Part shown: in pieces, positions 9,286 to 16,659 of the stretch | How positions within the stretch are numbered: position 1 is the stretch's first letter | How the letters are laid out: the number at the start of each line of letters is the position of its first letter | NCBI RefSeq assembly: GCF_003116585.1 | Contig: NZ_QEHM01000003.1 | Span: 172,916-236,915 of the forward strand | DNA from: Albibacillus kandeliae | GTDB lineage: Bacteria > Pseudomonadota > Alphaproteobacteria > Rhodobacterales > Rhodobacteraceae | DNA: 64,000 nucleotides | Direction of reading: 5' to 3' | Made by a program: the position numbers and the translations under genes | Notes under the pieces: generated by a model | Told to the model about the DNA's origin: nothing | Seen by the model: only the letters and a program-made list of their open reading frames with translations | Databases searched by the model: none

Positions 9286-12200
9286 TCACAGATCCTCCAG
9301 AAGGGCCGCCAGTTCGGCATCAATATCGCCATCGTCCCCTGCGGGCTCGGCGCTGTCGTCAAACCCGGCAAGCAGGGCGTCGAGATCGTCCTCGAGGTCA
9401 GTGTCGTCCTCCGCCGTTTCAGGTGCGGCGGTTTCGGCTGGTCGGGCCACCGGGGCCGGTTTCGGTGGCGAGGGCGGCGGCGGCGTTTCCCCGGTCCACG
9501 GGCCGAGGATCTCTCCCCCTCCGACCGACTGGAACGAGGCCAGCCGGATCTCGTCGCGGCCCTTTACCGAGACCACCGGCATGAAGCCCCGCGCCATCAC
9601 CTTCTCGACCTTCGACTGGGTCAGGTTGCGCTCGGTACAGGGCAGCTGGACCTGATCGCCATAACGGTCATCGACAAAGTGGTAGGGCACCTCGCCAAGG
9701 CTCATCACCGAGCCGAGGTTCATATGCGCGCCGTTCTTCTTGAACGACTTGGCCAGCAGGATCGCCACCAGAACCACGGGATTCGCCCAGAGCAGGCCCG
9801 CGAGGCCCGACTTCATCGTGAACTCCTCGAACTCGAACTCGTAGATCGGTTCTGTCTTGGCGCCGTAGGGCCGCCGCAGCATGAAGCGCGGCGTAACCAG
9901 TCCAAGATGCCGCGCCTCTGACATGCCCCTGAGCGTATCCCACGCGTTCGCCACCAGCGGGTGACGGTCCCCCTTCTCGACTTCCATGAAGCCGGGCGTC
10001 ATGGCGGCAAAGAAGGGCGCGTCCACATGCGCGGCCACCCGTGCGATCCGGCCCAGAAGTTCGGCGTGGGGCGGTGTCTCCTCGAAGCTGTAGAGCCCCA
10101 GCAGCGCGGAGTAACCACCGCGCCCGTTCTCCTCGTCCAGCGGCGCTTCGGTCAGCAGGCGCACCAGCCCCGATTGCGACAGGTCGTCCGCCGAGGCGAG
10201 ATCCGCCGCGATCTCCTCGGCGGAGACATCGTAAAGCATGACGTCGAGCGTATCGTCGGTCTCGATGCTGCGCGCGATCAGGTCGATCGACCGCCACTGC
10301 GCCTCGAGCGACTGGAACTCGGGGTGATGCAGCACCAGCCGCATCGCCGCCGAGAGCGACTCGTCCACCGCCGTCTGCATCGCCTTGGCATCGGCACCGG
10401 GCACCGCGCGGATATGCGGGCCGACCACGCGCGCCAGCAGGTCCTCGACCGGCGAGACCTGCGTCAGCGCGCCGCCGGTATCGCCGATCAGCTTCTGGAA
10501 ATCACTCAGCCGCCGGTCCGCAGGCACCGCGTTCCCGCCCGAGCGCAGCTTGGCCGGGGCCGCGTAGGTCCCGTGCTTCTCGCTCCACTCCCTGAGCCGC
10601 TTCATCGCGTTCTCGGCGGTCGAGCCCATGCCGAGCTGACCGCGCAGCCCCACCAGCTCCGAGAAAAGTTCGACGTTTTCGTAAAGCTCGTCGGGATGCA
10701 GATCGTCCAACCCCTTGAGCTTGACCTCGACCCCGGCGCCGTCCTTCCCGATGGGCAGGACCAGAGTGGTCGCGAAGCTCTCGATCACCTCTTCGGCGGT
10801 GTCCGGGTCCAGCAGGATGGCCTTGCGCGCCGCCAGCGCCTCCCCGGTTTCCACCAGCCCGCGCGCCGCACGCCCCGAGAAATCGCCGAAGATGGCGATC
10901 CGGAACCGCTTGCGCCGCAGCCGCGCGGCATCGGGCCGTTCAGATGTCATCAGCCCGAAGGCGAACTCCGCGTCCCTCGTCATAGTCGCCTCCCCTTCCC
11001 CGGCCTCCCCCGGGGCTGTCGCCGTCTCATCGCCCGCCAGATCGCCCAGCAGGTCGTCAAGACCGTCCCCGGCCTCCGGCGCGTCGCTCGTCAAATCCCC
11101 CAGCAGATCCGCAAGCGGATCGTCCTCGGCCGTGTCCGCCGTGTCCCCCAACAAGTCATCGAGCCCATCGTCCGCATCCGGCGTGTCACTGGTCAGGTCG
11201 CCCAGCAGATCTGCCAACGGGTCGTCTTCGCCCGCCGAGGCCTCGGGCTCCGCCGTGTCTCCCAGCAGGTCGCCGAGCACATCGTCCGCGTCCGCCGCAT
11301 CACTGGTCAGATCGCCCAGCAGGTCGGCCAAGGGGTCCTCTTCACCCGCCGGGGCTTCGGGCTCGTCGTCAGAGGAGCCGGCGAGAATGTCATCGAGCCC
11401 TGCGAAGTCGTCCTCCAGCGCGTCGGCCGCCGCCTCAGCATCATCGGCCAGAAGGTCCGAGAGCGGGTCGTCGAGCCCCGCAAAATCGTCCTCTACCGCA
11501 TCCCCCGCCTCAGCATCATCGGCCAACAACTCCGCAAGCGGGTCGGCCTCGGACTCTGCATCACTGCCCAGCAGGCCCGCCAGCGCATCGTCGTCATCAG
11601 CGACCGTTGCCTCCGGCGCATCACCCGGAAGATCGGCGAAGAGGTCATCCAGGCCATCGAGATCGGTCGCGCCGGCCTCCGGATCGGCTTCGAGCTCCTC
11701 GCCCATCAGGTCCGAGAGCAGATCCGGGTCCGGCTCGGCGTCATCGCCTAGCAGATCGGCCAGAGGGTCCTCGGCCCCCGCCGAGTCCGCCGCGACCTCG
11801 GATTCCTCTCCCAAAAGGTCCGCAAGCGGGTCGGCCTCAGGCTCAGAGTCATGTCCCAGCAGATCGGCCAGCGCATCGTCGTCACCAGCGCCCGTTGCCT
11901 CTGGCGCATCACCCGGCAGATCAGCGAAGAGGTCATCCAAACCATCGAGATCGGTCGCGCCGGTCTCTGGCTCTGCTTCGAGTTCGTCGACCATGAGATC
12001 GGCGAGCGGATCCGCTTCAAGCTCGGCGTCATCGCCCAGCAGATCGGCCAAGGGGTCCTCGGCCCCCGCCAAGATCTCCGGCACGTCGTCAGGCGGCCCG
12101 CCGAGCAGGTCATCGAGTCCAGCGAAGTCGTCCTCTACCGCATCCGCCGCGACCTCAGCATCATCCGCCAACAATGCCGCAGGTGGGTCGGCCTCGGACT

Positions 12201-14424
12201 CTGCGTTTTCACCCATCAGATCGGCCAGCGCATCGTCGTCACCAGCGCCCGTTGCCTCTGGCGCATCACCCGGCAGATCAGCGAAGAGGTCATCCAACCC
12301 GGCGAGGTCGGCCGCGTCAGTCTCAGGCTCGGCTTCGGCGCCCTGTCCCATGAGATCCGCGAGCGGAGCCGCGTCAGGTTCCGCGTCATCGCCCAGCAGA
12401 TCGGCGAGTGGATCGGCGTCCTCAGTCAGCTCCGCGAGGATCGCATCCGCGCCACTGTCCGGCTCAGGCTCAGGTTCGACCCCGGACAGGCCGGCGAGAA
12501 CGTCCTCCACCGGGTCCGCCTCAGGCTCTACGGCCACCATCTCCCCGAGCGTCGCAAGGACGTCGTCCGATGTGTCTTCCGCAGCAGGCTCGGGCTCGAC
12601 AGCACTCAACCCGGCGAGGATATCGCCAGTCGTATCGGTCTCCGACAAGTCTTCTGATGTCGTCGCCCGCAGCGCATCCAGCGCCGCAGACCCATCCTCC
12701 GCCTCGACCTCCTCCGGCGCAGCAGCACTCAGACCGGCCAACACATCGCCGGTCGTATCAACCTCGACCACGTCCTCAGGCGCCGATGCCCGCAGCGCAT
12801 CCAGCGCAGCGGACCCATCATCCGCCTCGACTTCCTCCGGCGCAGCGGCGCTCAAACCAGCCAACACATCGCCAGTCGTATCGACCTCGGCCACGTCCCC
12901 AGGCGCCGATGCCCGCAGCGCATTGAGCGCAGCCGACCCATCGTCCACTTCAACCTCTTCCGGAGCCGACGCACTCAAACCGGCCAACACATCCCCGGTC
13001 GTATCGACCTCGACCACATCCTCAGGCACCGAAGCCCGTAGCGCGTCCAGCGCAGCGGACCCGTCGTCTGCCTCAACCTCTTCTGGCGCAGCCGCACTCA
13101 AACCGGCAAGCACGTCGCCAGTCGTATCAGCCTCGACCACATCCTCAGGCGCCGATGCCCGCAGCGCGTCCAGCGCCGCAGACCCATCGTCCTCTTGGAC
13201 CTCATCCGGCGCAGCGGCACTCAGACCGGCCAGCACATCGCCGGTCGTATCAACCTCAGACACCTCTTCAGGCGCCGAAGCCCGTAGCGCATCCAATGCG
13301 GCAGACCCATCATCCGCCTCAACCTCTTCCGGCGCAGCCGCGCTCAGTCCGGCCAGAACGTCGCCAGTCGTATCAACCTCAGCGACCTCCTCAGGCGCCG
13401 AAGCCCGCAGCGCATCGAGCGCAGCCGACCCATCGTCCGCCTCGACCTCTTCCGGCGCCGCGGCACTCAGACCAGCCAGCACATCGCCAGTCGTATCAAC
13501 CTCAGCCACGTCCTTGGGAGCCGATGCCCGCAGCGCATTGAGCGCAGCCGACCCATCGTCCACTTCAACCTCTTCCGGAGCCGACGCACTCAAACCGGCC
13601 AACACATCCCCGGTCGTATCAACCTCGGCCACATCCTCGGGTGCCGAAGCCCGCAGTGCCTCGAGCGCCGCAGACCCATCGTCCTCCTCGACCTCTTTTG
13701 GCGCAGCCGCACTCAGACCGGCCAGCACATCCCCGGTCGTATCAACCTCGGCCACCTCCTCGGGGGCCGATGCCCGCAGAGCATCCAGCGCCGCAGACCC
13801 ATCGTCCGCCTCGACCTCATCTGGCGCAGCTGCGCTCAGCGCCGCCAGCACCTCCCCGGTCGTATCAACCTCTACCACGTCCTCCGGCGCCACGGCCCGC
13901 AGCGCATCGAGCGCGGCGTCCTGTTCGGAGGCGGCCCCCTGCGGGAGCGTGGAGACGGCAGAGAGCAGCGCGGAATCGTTCAGGATGCGCTCGATCAGCG
14001 CCTCGGCGCCGGACTTGCCGTCCATGTAGGCCATCAGGTTCGACAGCTGCGTCCGCGCCTCGAGCAGCGCGCGCAGGGGTTCGATCTTGGCCGCGATCGC
14101 GCCCGGTTCGAAGTCGGACATCTTCTCGAAGGTCAGATCGACCGAGAGATTGCCCTCGCCAGTCAGCGTGTTGGGCACCGAGAAGGCGGCGCGGGGCGCC
14201 ATCGCCCGCATCCGGTCGTCGAAGTTGTCGACGTCGATCTCCAGGAACTTGCGGTCCGCCACGGCCGGTTGCGGCACTTTGGATTTGCCAGCGAGATCGC
14301 TCATCACGCCCATCACGAAGGGCAGCTGCACCTTCTTCTCGGCCCCGTAGACTTCGACATCGTACTCGATCTGAACCCTCGGGGCGCGGTTGCGCGCGAT
14401 GAACTTCTGCGAGCTATCTGCCAT
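9286..14424 (-). CDS. Giant T6SS sheath fusion: TssB - acidic repeats - divergent TssB-like - TssC-like
   Basis: A 1712-aa protein. Residues 1-160 are almost identical to the separate TssB at 26358-26867 (both carry FIARNRAPRVQIEYDVE and LPFVMGVMSDLAGKS). Residues 169-616 are eleven 41-residue acidic repeats, and 617-1147 are shorter Asp/Leu motifs such as DPLADLLGDDAE. From about 1170 to 1290 a second, divergent TssB-like domain appears (GDFSGR at 1180-1185). From about 1300 to 1643 comes a TssC-like region (PRFMLRRPYGAKTEPIYEFE). It stops where ordinary TssC would continue into its C-terminal domain and ends in a Pro-rich acidic tail (1644-1712). TssB and TssC normally form the contractile sheath as separate subunits. 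The start overlaps the sodium-channel stop by 11 bp. Function is unknown; a specialised sheath, collar or cap subunit is an inference. Confidence 0.9.
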   Translation of the reverse strand: MADSSQKFIARNRAPRVQIEYDVEVYGAEKKVQLPFVMGVMSDLAGKSKVPQPAVADRKFLEIDVDNFDDRMRAMAPRAAFSVPNTLTGEGNLSVDLTFEKMSDFEPGAIAAKIEPLRALLEARTQLSNLMAYMDGKSGAEALIERILNDSALLSAVSTLPQGAASEQDAALDALRAVAPEDVVEVDTTGEVLAALSAAAPDEVEADDGSAALDALRASAPEEVAEVDTTGDVLAGLSAAAPKEVEEDDGSAALEALRASAPEDVAEVDTTGDVLAGLSASAPEEVEVDDGSAALNALRASAPKDVAEVDTTGDVLAGLSAAAPEEVEADDGSAALDALRASAPEEVAEVDTTGDVLAGLSAAAPEEVEADDGSAALDALRASAPEEVSEVDTTGDVLAGLSAAAPDEVQEDDGSAALDALRASAPEDVVEADTTGDVLAGLSAAAPEEVEADDGSAALDALRASVPEDVVEVDTTGDVLAGLSASAPEEVEVDDGSAALNALRASAPGDVAEVDTTGDVLAGLSAAAPEEVEADDGSAALDALRASAPEDVVEVDTTGDVLAGLSAAAPEEVEAEDGSAALDALRATTSEDLSETDTTGDILAGLSAVEPEPAAEDTSDDVLATLGEMVAVEPEADPVEDVLAGLSGVEPEPEPDSGADAILAELTEDADPLADLLGDDAEPDAAPLADLMGQGAEAEPETDAADLAGLDDLFADLPGDAPEATGAGDDDALADLMGENAESEADPPAALLADDAEVAADAVEDDFAGLDDLLGGPPDDVPEILAGAEDPLADLLGDDAELEADPLADLMVDELEAEPETGATDLDGLDDLFADLPGDAPEATGAGDDDALADLLGHDSEPEADPLADLLGEESEVAADSAGAEDPLADLLGDDAEPDPDLLSDLMGEELEADPEAGATDLDGLDDLFADLPGDAPEATVADDDDALAGLLGSDAESEADPLAELLADDAEAGDAVEDDFAGLDDPLSDLLADDAEAAADALEDDFAGLDDILAGSSDDEPEAPAGEEDPLADLLGDLTSDAADADDVLGDLLGDTAEPEASAGEDDPLADLLGDLTSDTPDADDGLDDLLGDTADTAEDDPLADLLGDLTSDAPEAGDGLDDLLGDLAGDETATAPGEAGEGEATMTRDAEFAFGLMTSERPDAARLRRKRFRIAIFGDFSGRAARGLVETGEALAARKAILLDPDTAEEVIESFATTLVLPIGKDGAGVEVKLKGLDDLHPDELYENVELFSELVGLRGQLGMGSTAENAMKRLREWSEKHGTYAAPAKLRSGGNAVPADRRLSDFQKLIGDTGGALTQVSPVEDLLARVVGPHIRAVPGADAKAMQTAVDESLSAAMRLVLHHPEFQSLEAQWRSIDLIARSIETDDTLDVMLYDVSAEEIAADLASADDLSQSGLVRLLTEAPLDEENGRGGYSALLGLYSFEETPPHAELLGRIARVAAHVDAPFFAAMTPGFMEVEKGDRHPLVANAWDTLRGMSEARHLGLVTPRFMLRRPYGAKTEPIYEFEFEEFTMKSGLAGLLWANPVVLVAILLAKSFKKNGAHMNLGSVMSLGEVPYHFVDDRYGDQVQLPCTERNLTQSKVEKVMARGFMPVVSVKGRDEIRLASFQSVGGGEILGPWTGETPPPPSPPKPAPVARPAETAAPETAEDDTDLEDDLDALLAGFDDSAEPAGDDGDIDAELAALLEDL
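10981..10997 (-). promoter_or_regulatory. Possible internal ribosome binding site and start codon in the sheath fusion
   Basis: On the minus strand GGGGAGG (10995-10989) sits 5 bases before an in-frame ATG (10983, Met1148), exactly where the repeats end and the second TssB-like/TssC-like part begins. A separate 565-residue product is possible. The Gly/Glu-rich coding sequence here could create such a match by chance, so confidence is limited. Confidence 0.4.
10984..12576 (-). repeat. Degenerate Asp/Leu motif repeats (DPLADLLGDDAE type) in the sheath fusion
   Basis: Residues 617-1147 of the fusion contain more than 25 short motifs with Asp followed by spaced Leu residues (DPLADLLGD, DALADLMG, GLDDLFADLPGD). 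They sit inside longer units; the block containing GLDDLFADLPGDAPEAT recurs at least three times. The motif class differs from the 41-residue repeats. Such motifs can form short amphipathic helices and may be docking sites; that is inference. Confidence 0.85.
12577..13920 (-). repeat. Eleven tandem 123-bp coding repeats in the sheath fusion
   Basis: The minus strand encodes one partial (38-residue) and ten full 41-residue units with the pattern DDGSAALxALRASAPE-(D/E)-V-x-E-V-DTTGDVLAGLSAxAPEEVE. Units differ at only a few positions. The units at residues 248-288 and 453-493 share the variant SASAPEEVEV, each being followed by a unit with Asn in DDGSAALN, which suggests block duplication. The composition is acidic and Ala-rich without aromatics, so a flexible or extended spacer is likely. 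Confidence 0.95.
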
Positions 14425-15265
14425 CGCGTGCGCCCCGCTCTGCCGCCAGTTCCGCCCGCAGCGCCTTGATCTCCTCGTGCAGCGCCTTGACCTGATCGCC
14501 GACGAGGTCCGTCTCGCTGCGCACGAGGTCGCGCAGCTGCTCGAACTCGGCCTCGGTGTCCTCTTCCACGGCGGACTGCATGGTGTTGACCAGCAGACCG
14601 ATGAACAGGTTGAGGACCGAGAAGGAGGTGATCACGATGAAGGGCACGAAGAACACCCAGGCGGTCGGGAACTCCTGCATCACCGGCCGCACGATGCCCA
14701 TCGACCAGCTTTCCAGCGTCATGATCTGGAACAGCGAGTAGAGCGAGCGCCCGAGGGTGCCGAACCATTGCTCGAAGGCATCGCCGTACATCAGCGTCGC
14801 CATGACGGCGAAGACGTAATAGACGATCGAGAGCATGATGATCACCGCGCCCATGCCGGGCAGCGCGTCCAGAAGGGCCTGCACCACCGCCCGCATCTGC
14901 GGCACCACCGAGAGCAGCCGCAGCGTCCGGATGACGCGCAGCCCCCGCAGCGCGGAGAGCCCGCCGCCGGACGGCATCAGGCCGATTGTCACGACGCAGA
15001 GATCGAAGATGTTCCACGCGTTGTTGAAGAACTTCAGGCGGTAGGCGTAGAACTTGAGCAGGAGCTCGATCACGAAGATCGTCAGCGCGATGCGGTCGAT
15101 CACGTTCAGCACCGGCCCGATCATCGACATGATGGAGTGCGAGGTCGACATCCCGAGCGTGACGGCGTTCAGGATGATCACCGTCATGATCGCGTTCTTG
15201 AACTTGTCCTTTTCGACAAGCTCACGCACCGCCTCCCGGCTACCGCTAATTGCCAACTCAGCCAT
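14414..15265 (-). CDS. NaChBac-family voltage-gated sodium channel
   Basis: A 283-aa six-helix channel subunit. S1-S3 span roughly residues 25-97. The S4 voltage sensor at 102-125 has Arg at every third position (LRGLRVIRTLRLL). The pore carries the selectivity filter TLESWSM at 183-189, the signature of bacterial Nav channels (NavAb, NaChBac, Roseobacter NavRosD). After S6 a cytoplasmic neck and a C-terminal coiled coil (about 240-278) follow, as in tetrameric BacNav proteins. All expected residues are present, so it should be functional in the inner membrane. It lies inside the T6SS operon: its TAG stop lies beyond the ATG of the sheath fusion, so the genes overlap by 11 bp. A role in T6SS is not established. 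Confidence 0.93.
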   Translation of the reverse strand: MAELAISGSREAVRELVEKDKFKNAIMTVIILNAVTLGMSTSHSIMSMIGPVLNVIDRIALTIFVIELLLKFYAYRLKFFNNAWNIFDLCVVTIGLMPSGGGLSALRGLRVIRTLRLLSVVPQMRAVVQALLDALPGMGAVIIMLSIVYYVFAVMATLMYGDAFEQWFGTLGRSLYSLFQIMTLESWSMGIVRPVMQEFPTAWVFFVPFIVITSFSVLNLFIGLLVNTMQSAVEEDTEAEFEQLRDLVRSETDLVGDQVKALHEEIKALRAELAAERGARDGR

Positions 15266-15399
15266 TTCCGCCCTACCGACCTTTTTGCCTGAGAATGCCC
15301 TGCCATCCCCGGCAGCAGCATCCGATCATCAGTTCATGTTTCAATCCGCCCGTACCGGCGGCATGGGCGTGCGGCATCTCACCGCGCGCCCGTCTGTTG

Positions 15400-16593
15400 T
15401 CAAACTTCTTCCGCCAGCACGTTGTCGATCTCGACTCCGACGCTGTCGATCAGCACCAGGATCTGGTCCAGCTTGCTGAAATCCGTGAAGCCGGCGCCCA
15501 GCGCCAGATCCCCGAGGGTGATCAGCTTTTCAAGCTTGCTGGCCCAGTCCGGCTTCTTCCCGTTCAGCGCCGCGATGCTCTTCTTGTAATCGGTTTCGCG
15601 CTTGCGGGCGTCGGCGACCTTGCCGATGGCCTCGCTGACCTCGGCGACCTTCTTGGCCGTCGCGGTGTGCATCTTGGCGATCTTGGTGTTGAGCGTGGGC
15701 AGGCGCTTGGAGGTGTAATCCCGGTTATCCAGCTCCTTCTTGACCTTCCGGTCGATGTCCCTCTGCAGCACTTCCTGCGCGTCGATCAGATCGTTCAGCT
15801 TGGTCGCCATCTCGCTCAGCTTCTTCTCGATCCGGTCGAGCTTGCCCTTGAAACTGTCAAAGGCGGTGTTCATCCCGTTGATCGACTTCACCTCCTTGGG
15901 CGAGAGCTGGTTCAGGAACTCGACCACGAACTCCCGGCCCACGGTCTTGGCCTTGCCCTTGGTCTTGTAGGTCTTGAGCAGCGAGTCGATGTAGCCCTTG
16001 AGGTCCGCTTCGGCCTGGTCGATGTCCTTGCGCAGCCGGTTGATCTCCTTGCCGAGCGAGAGGACCGCCTTGTAGAGGCCGTAGATCGCCGCGATCCCAC
16101 CGGCCCCGCCGCCCGCACCGAAGGCCACGACCGTCCCGAGCGTTGCCGTCGCCACGCCCAGTGACCCAACGGTGACCTTGAACACGCATTTGATGACGTA
16201 CTTGTTGGCGTCGCCCTGAACCTTCTGCCACTGCTTCAGGTGGGCCTGCGCCTTGGCCTGAAGAATAGGCTCGAACTTGTCGAGGATTTCCGGCGCGCTC
16301 TTCTGCCATTCCTGCGCGACCCAGGCCTTGCTCATGCCCTTCTTGAAGAAATCCCTCTCGATCCGCTCCGCCTCTTTGGCGAGGTGGGACACGGCAATCT
16401 TGTAGAGCTTGCTGACGTCGGCGAAGATCTTGTCGGCGATATAGCTGTCGTTCTTGATCTTCTCGTAGAGCGCATCGTCGACCTGAAGGGCGACGTCGAA
16501 CTTCATGTCTTTCGGCGGCAGCACGATCTGCAGTTTTGCCGTGCCGCGGATCGCGGAGGCCAGATCGTTGTTCAAGAGGGGAATGGTCTTCAT
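15400..16593 (-). CDS. Helical protein with central hydrophobic hairpin; candidate T6SS cargo
   Basis: A 397-aa Lys-rich protein that I cannot assign to a family. It has no signal peptide. Residues 35-130 and 180-300 are predicted long amphipathic or coiled-coil helices (LGKEINRLRKDIDQAEADL, DRIEKKLSEMATKLNDL). Between them, residues about 132-180 form a hydrophobic Gly/Ala-rich segment long enough for a hairpin of two helices (FGAGGGAGGIAAIYGLY). A helical bundle with a buried central hairpin is the plan of alpha-pore-forming toxins such as ClyA and the HBL/NHE components, hence the cargo idea. A structural role at the membrane is an alternative. It lies between clpV (66 bp gap, containing a hairpin) and the sodium channel (134 bp gap). 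Confidence 0.6.
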   Translation of the reverse strand: MKTIPLLNNDLASAIRGTAKLQIVLPPKDMKFDVALQVDDALYEKIKNDSYIADKIFADVSKLYKIAVSHLAKEAERIERDFFKKGMSKAWVAQEWQKSAPEILDKFEPILQAKAQAHLKQWQKVQGDANKYVIKCVFKVTVGSLGVATATLGTVVAFGAGGGAGGIAAIYGLYKAVLSLGKEINRLRKDIDQAEADLKGYIDSLLKTYKTKGKAKTVGREFVVEFLNQLSPKEVKSINGMNTAFDSFKGKLDRIEKKLSEMATKLNDLIDAQEVLQRDIDRKVKKELDNRDYTSKRLPTLNTKIAKMHTATAKKVAEVSEAIGKVADARKRETDYKKSIAALNGKKPDWASKLEKLITLGDLALGAGFTDFSKLDQILVLIDSVGVEIDNVLAEEV

Positions 16594-16620
16594 CTGTTCG
16601 TCCTGCTTTCGTCAACGGAA

Positions 16621-16639
16621 GGCCCTGTCACGCAGGGCC
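16621..16639 (-). terminator. Hairpin between tssH and the 397-aa gene
   Basis: GGCCCTG and CAGGGCC form a 7-bp stem with loop TCACG. No strong U-tract follows on the minus strand (CCTTCCGTT), so it may be a weak terminator or an mRNA-stabilising hairpin between clpV and the downstream genes. Confidence 0.45.
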
Positions 16640-16659
16640 CTCCCTTTCGATTGCCCCAT

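Noticed and set aside
12577-13920. Regular repeats considered as a CRISPR array
   Set aside because: Units are 123 bp, contiguous, coding and without unique spacers; no cas genes are present.
10715-14029. A 1104-residue Ser-rich plus-strand open frame opposite the sheath fusion
   Set aside because: It is the antisense reading of the repeated Asp/Ala/Leu codons; low-complexity repeats create long open frames on the other strand. It has no domain and would overlap a clear coding gene.
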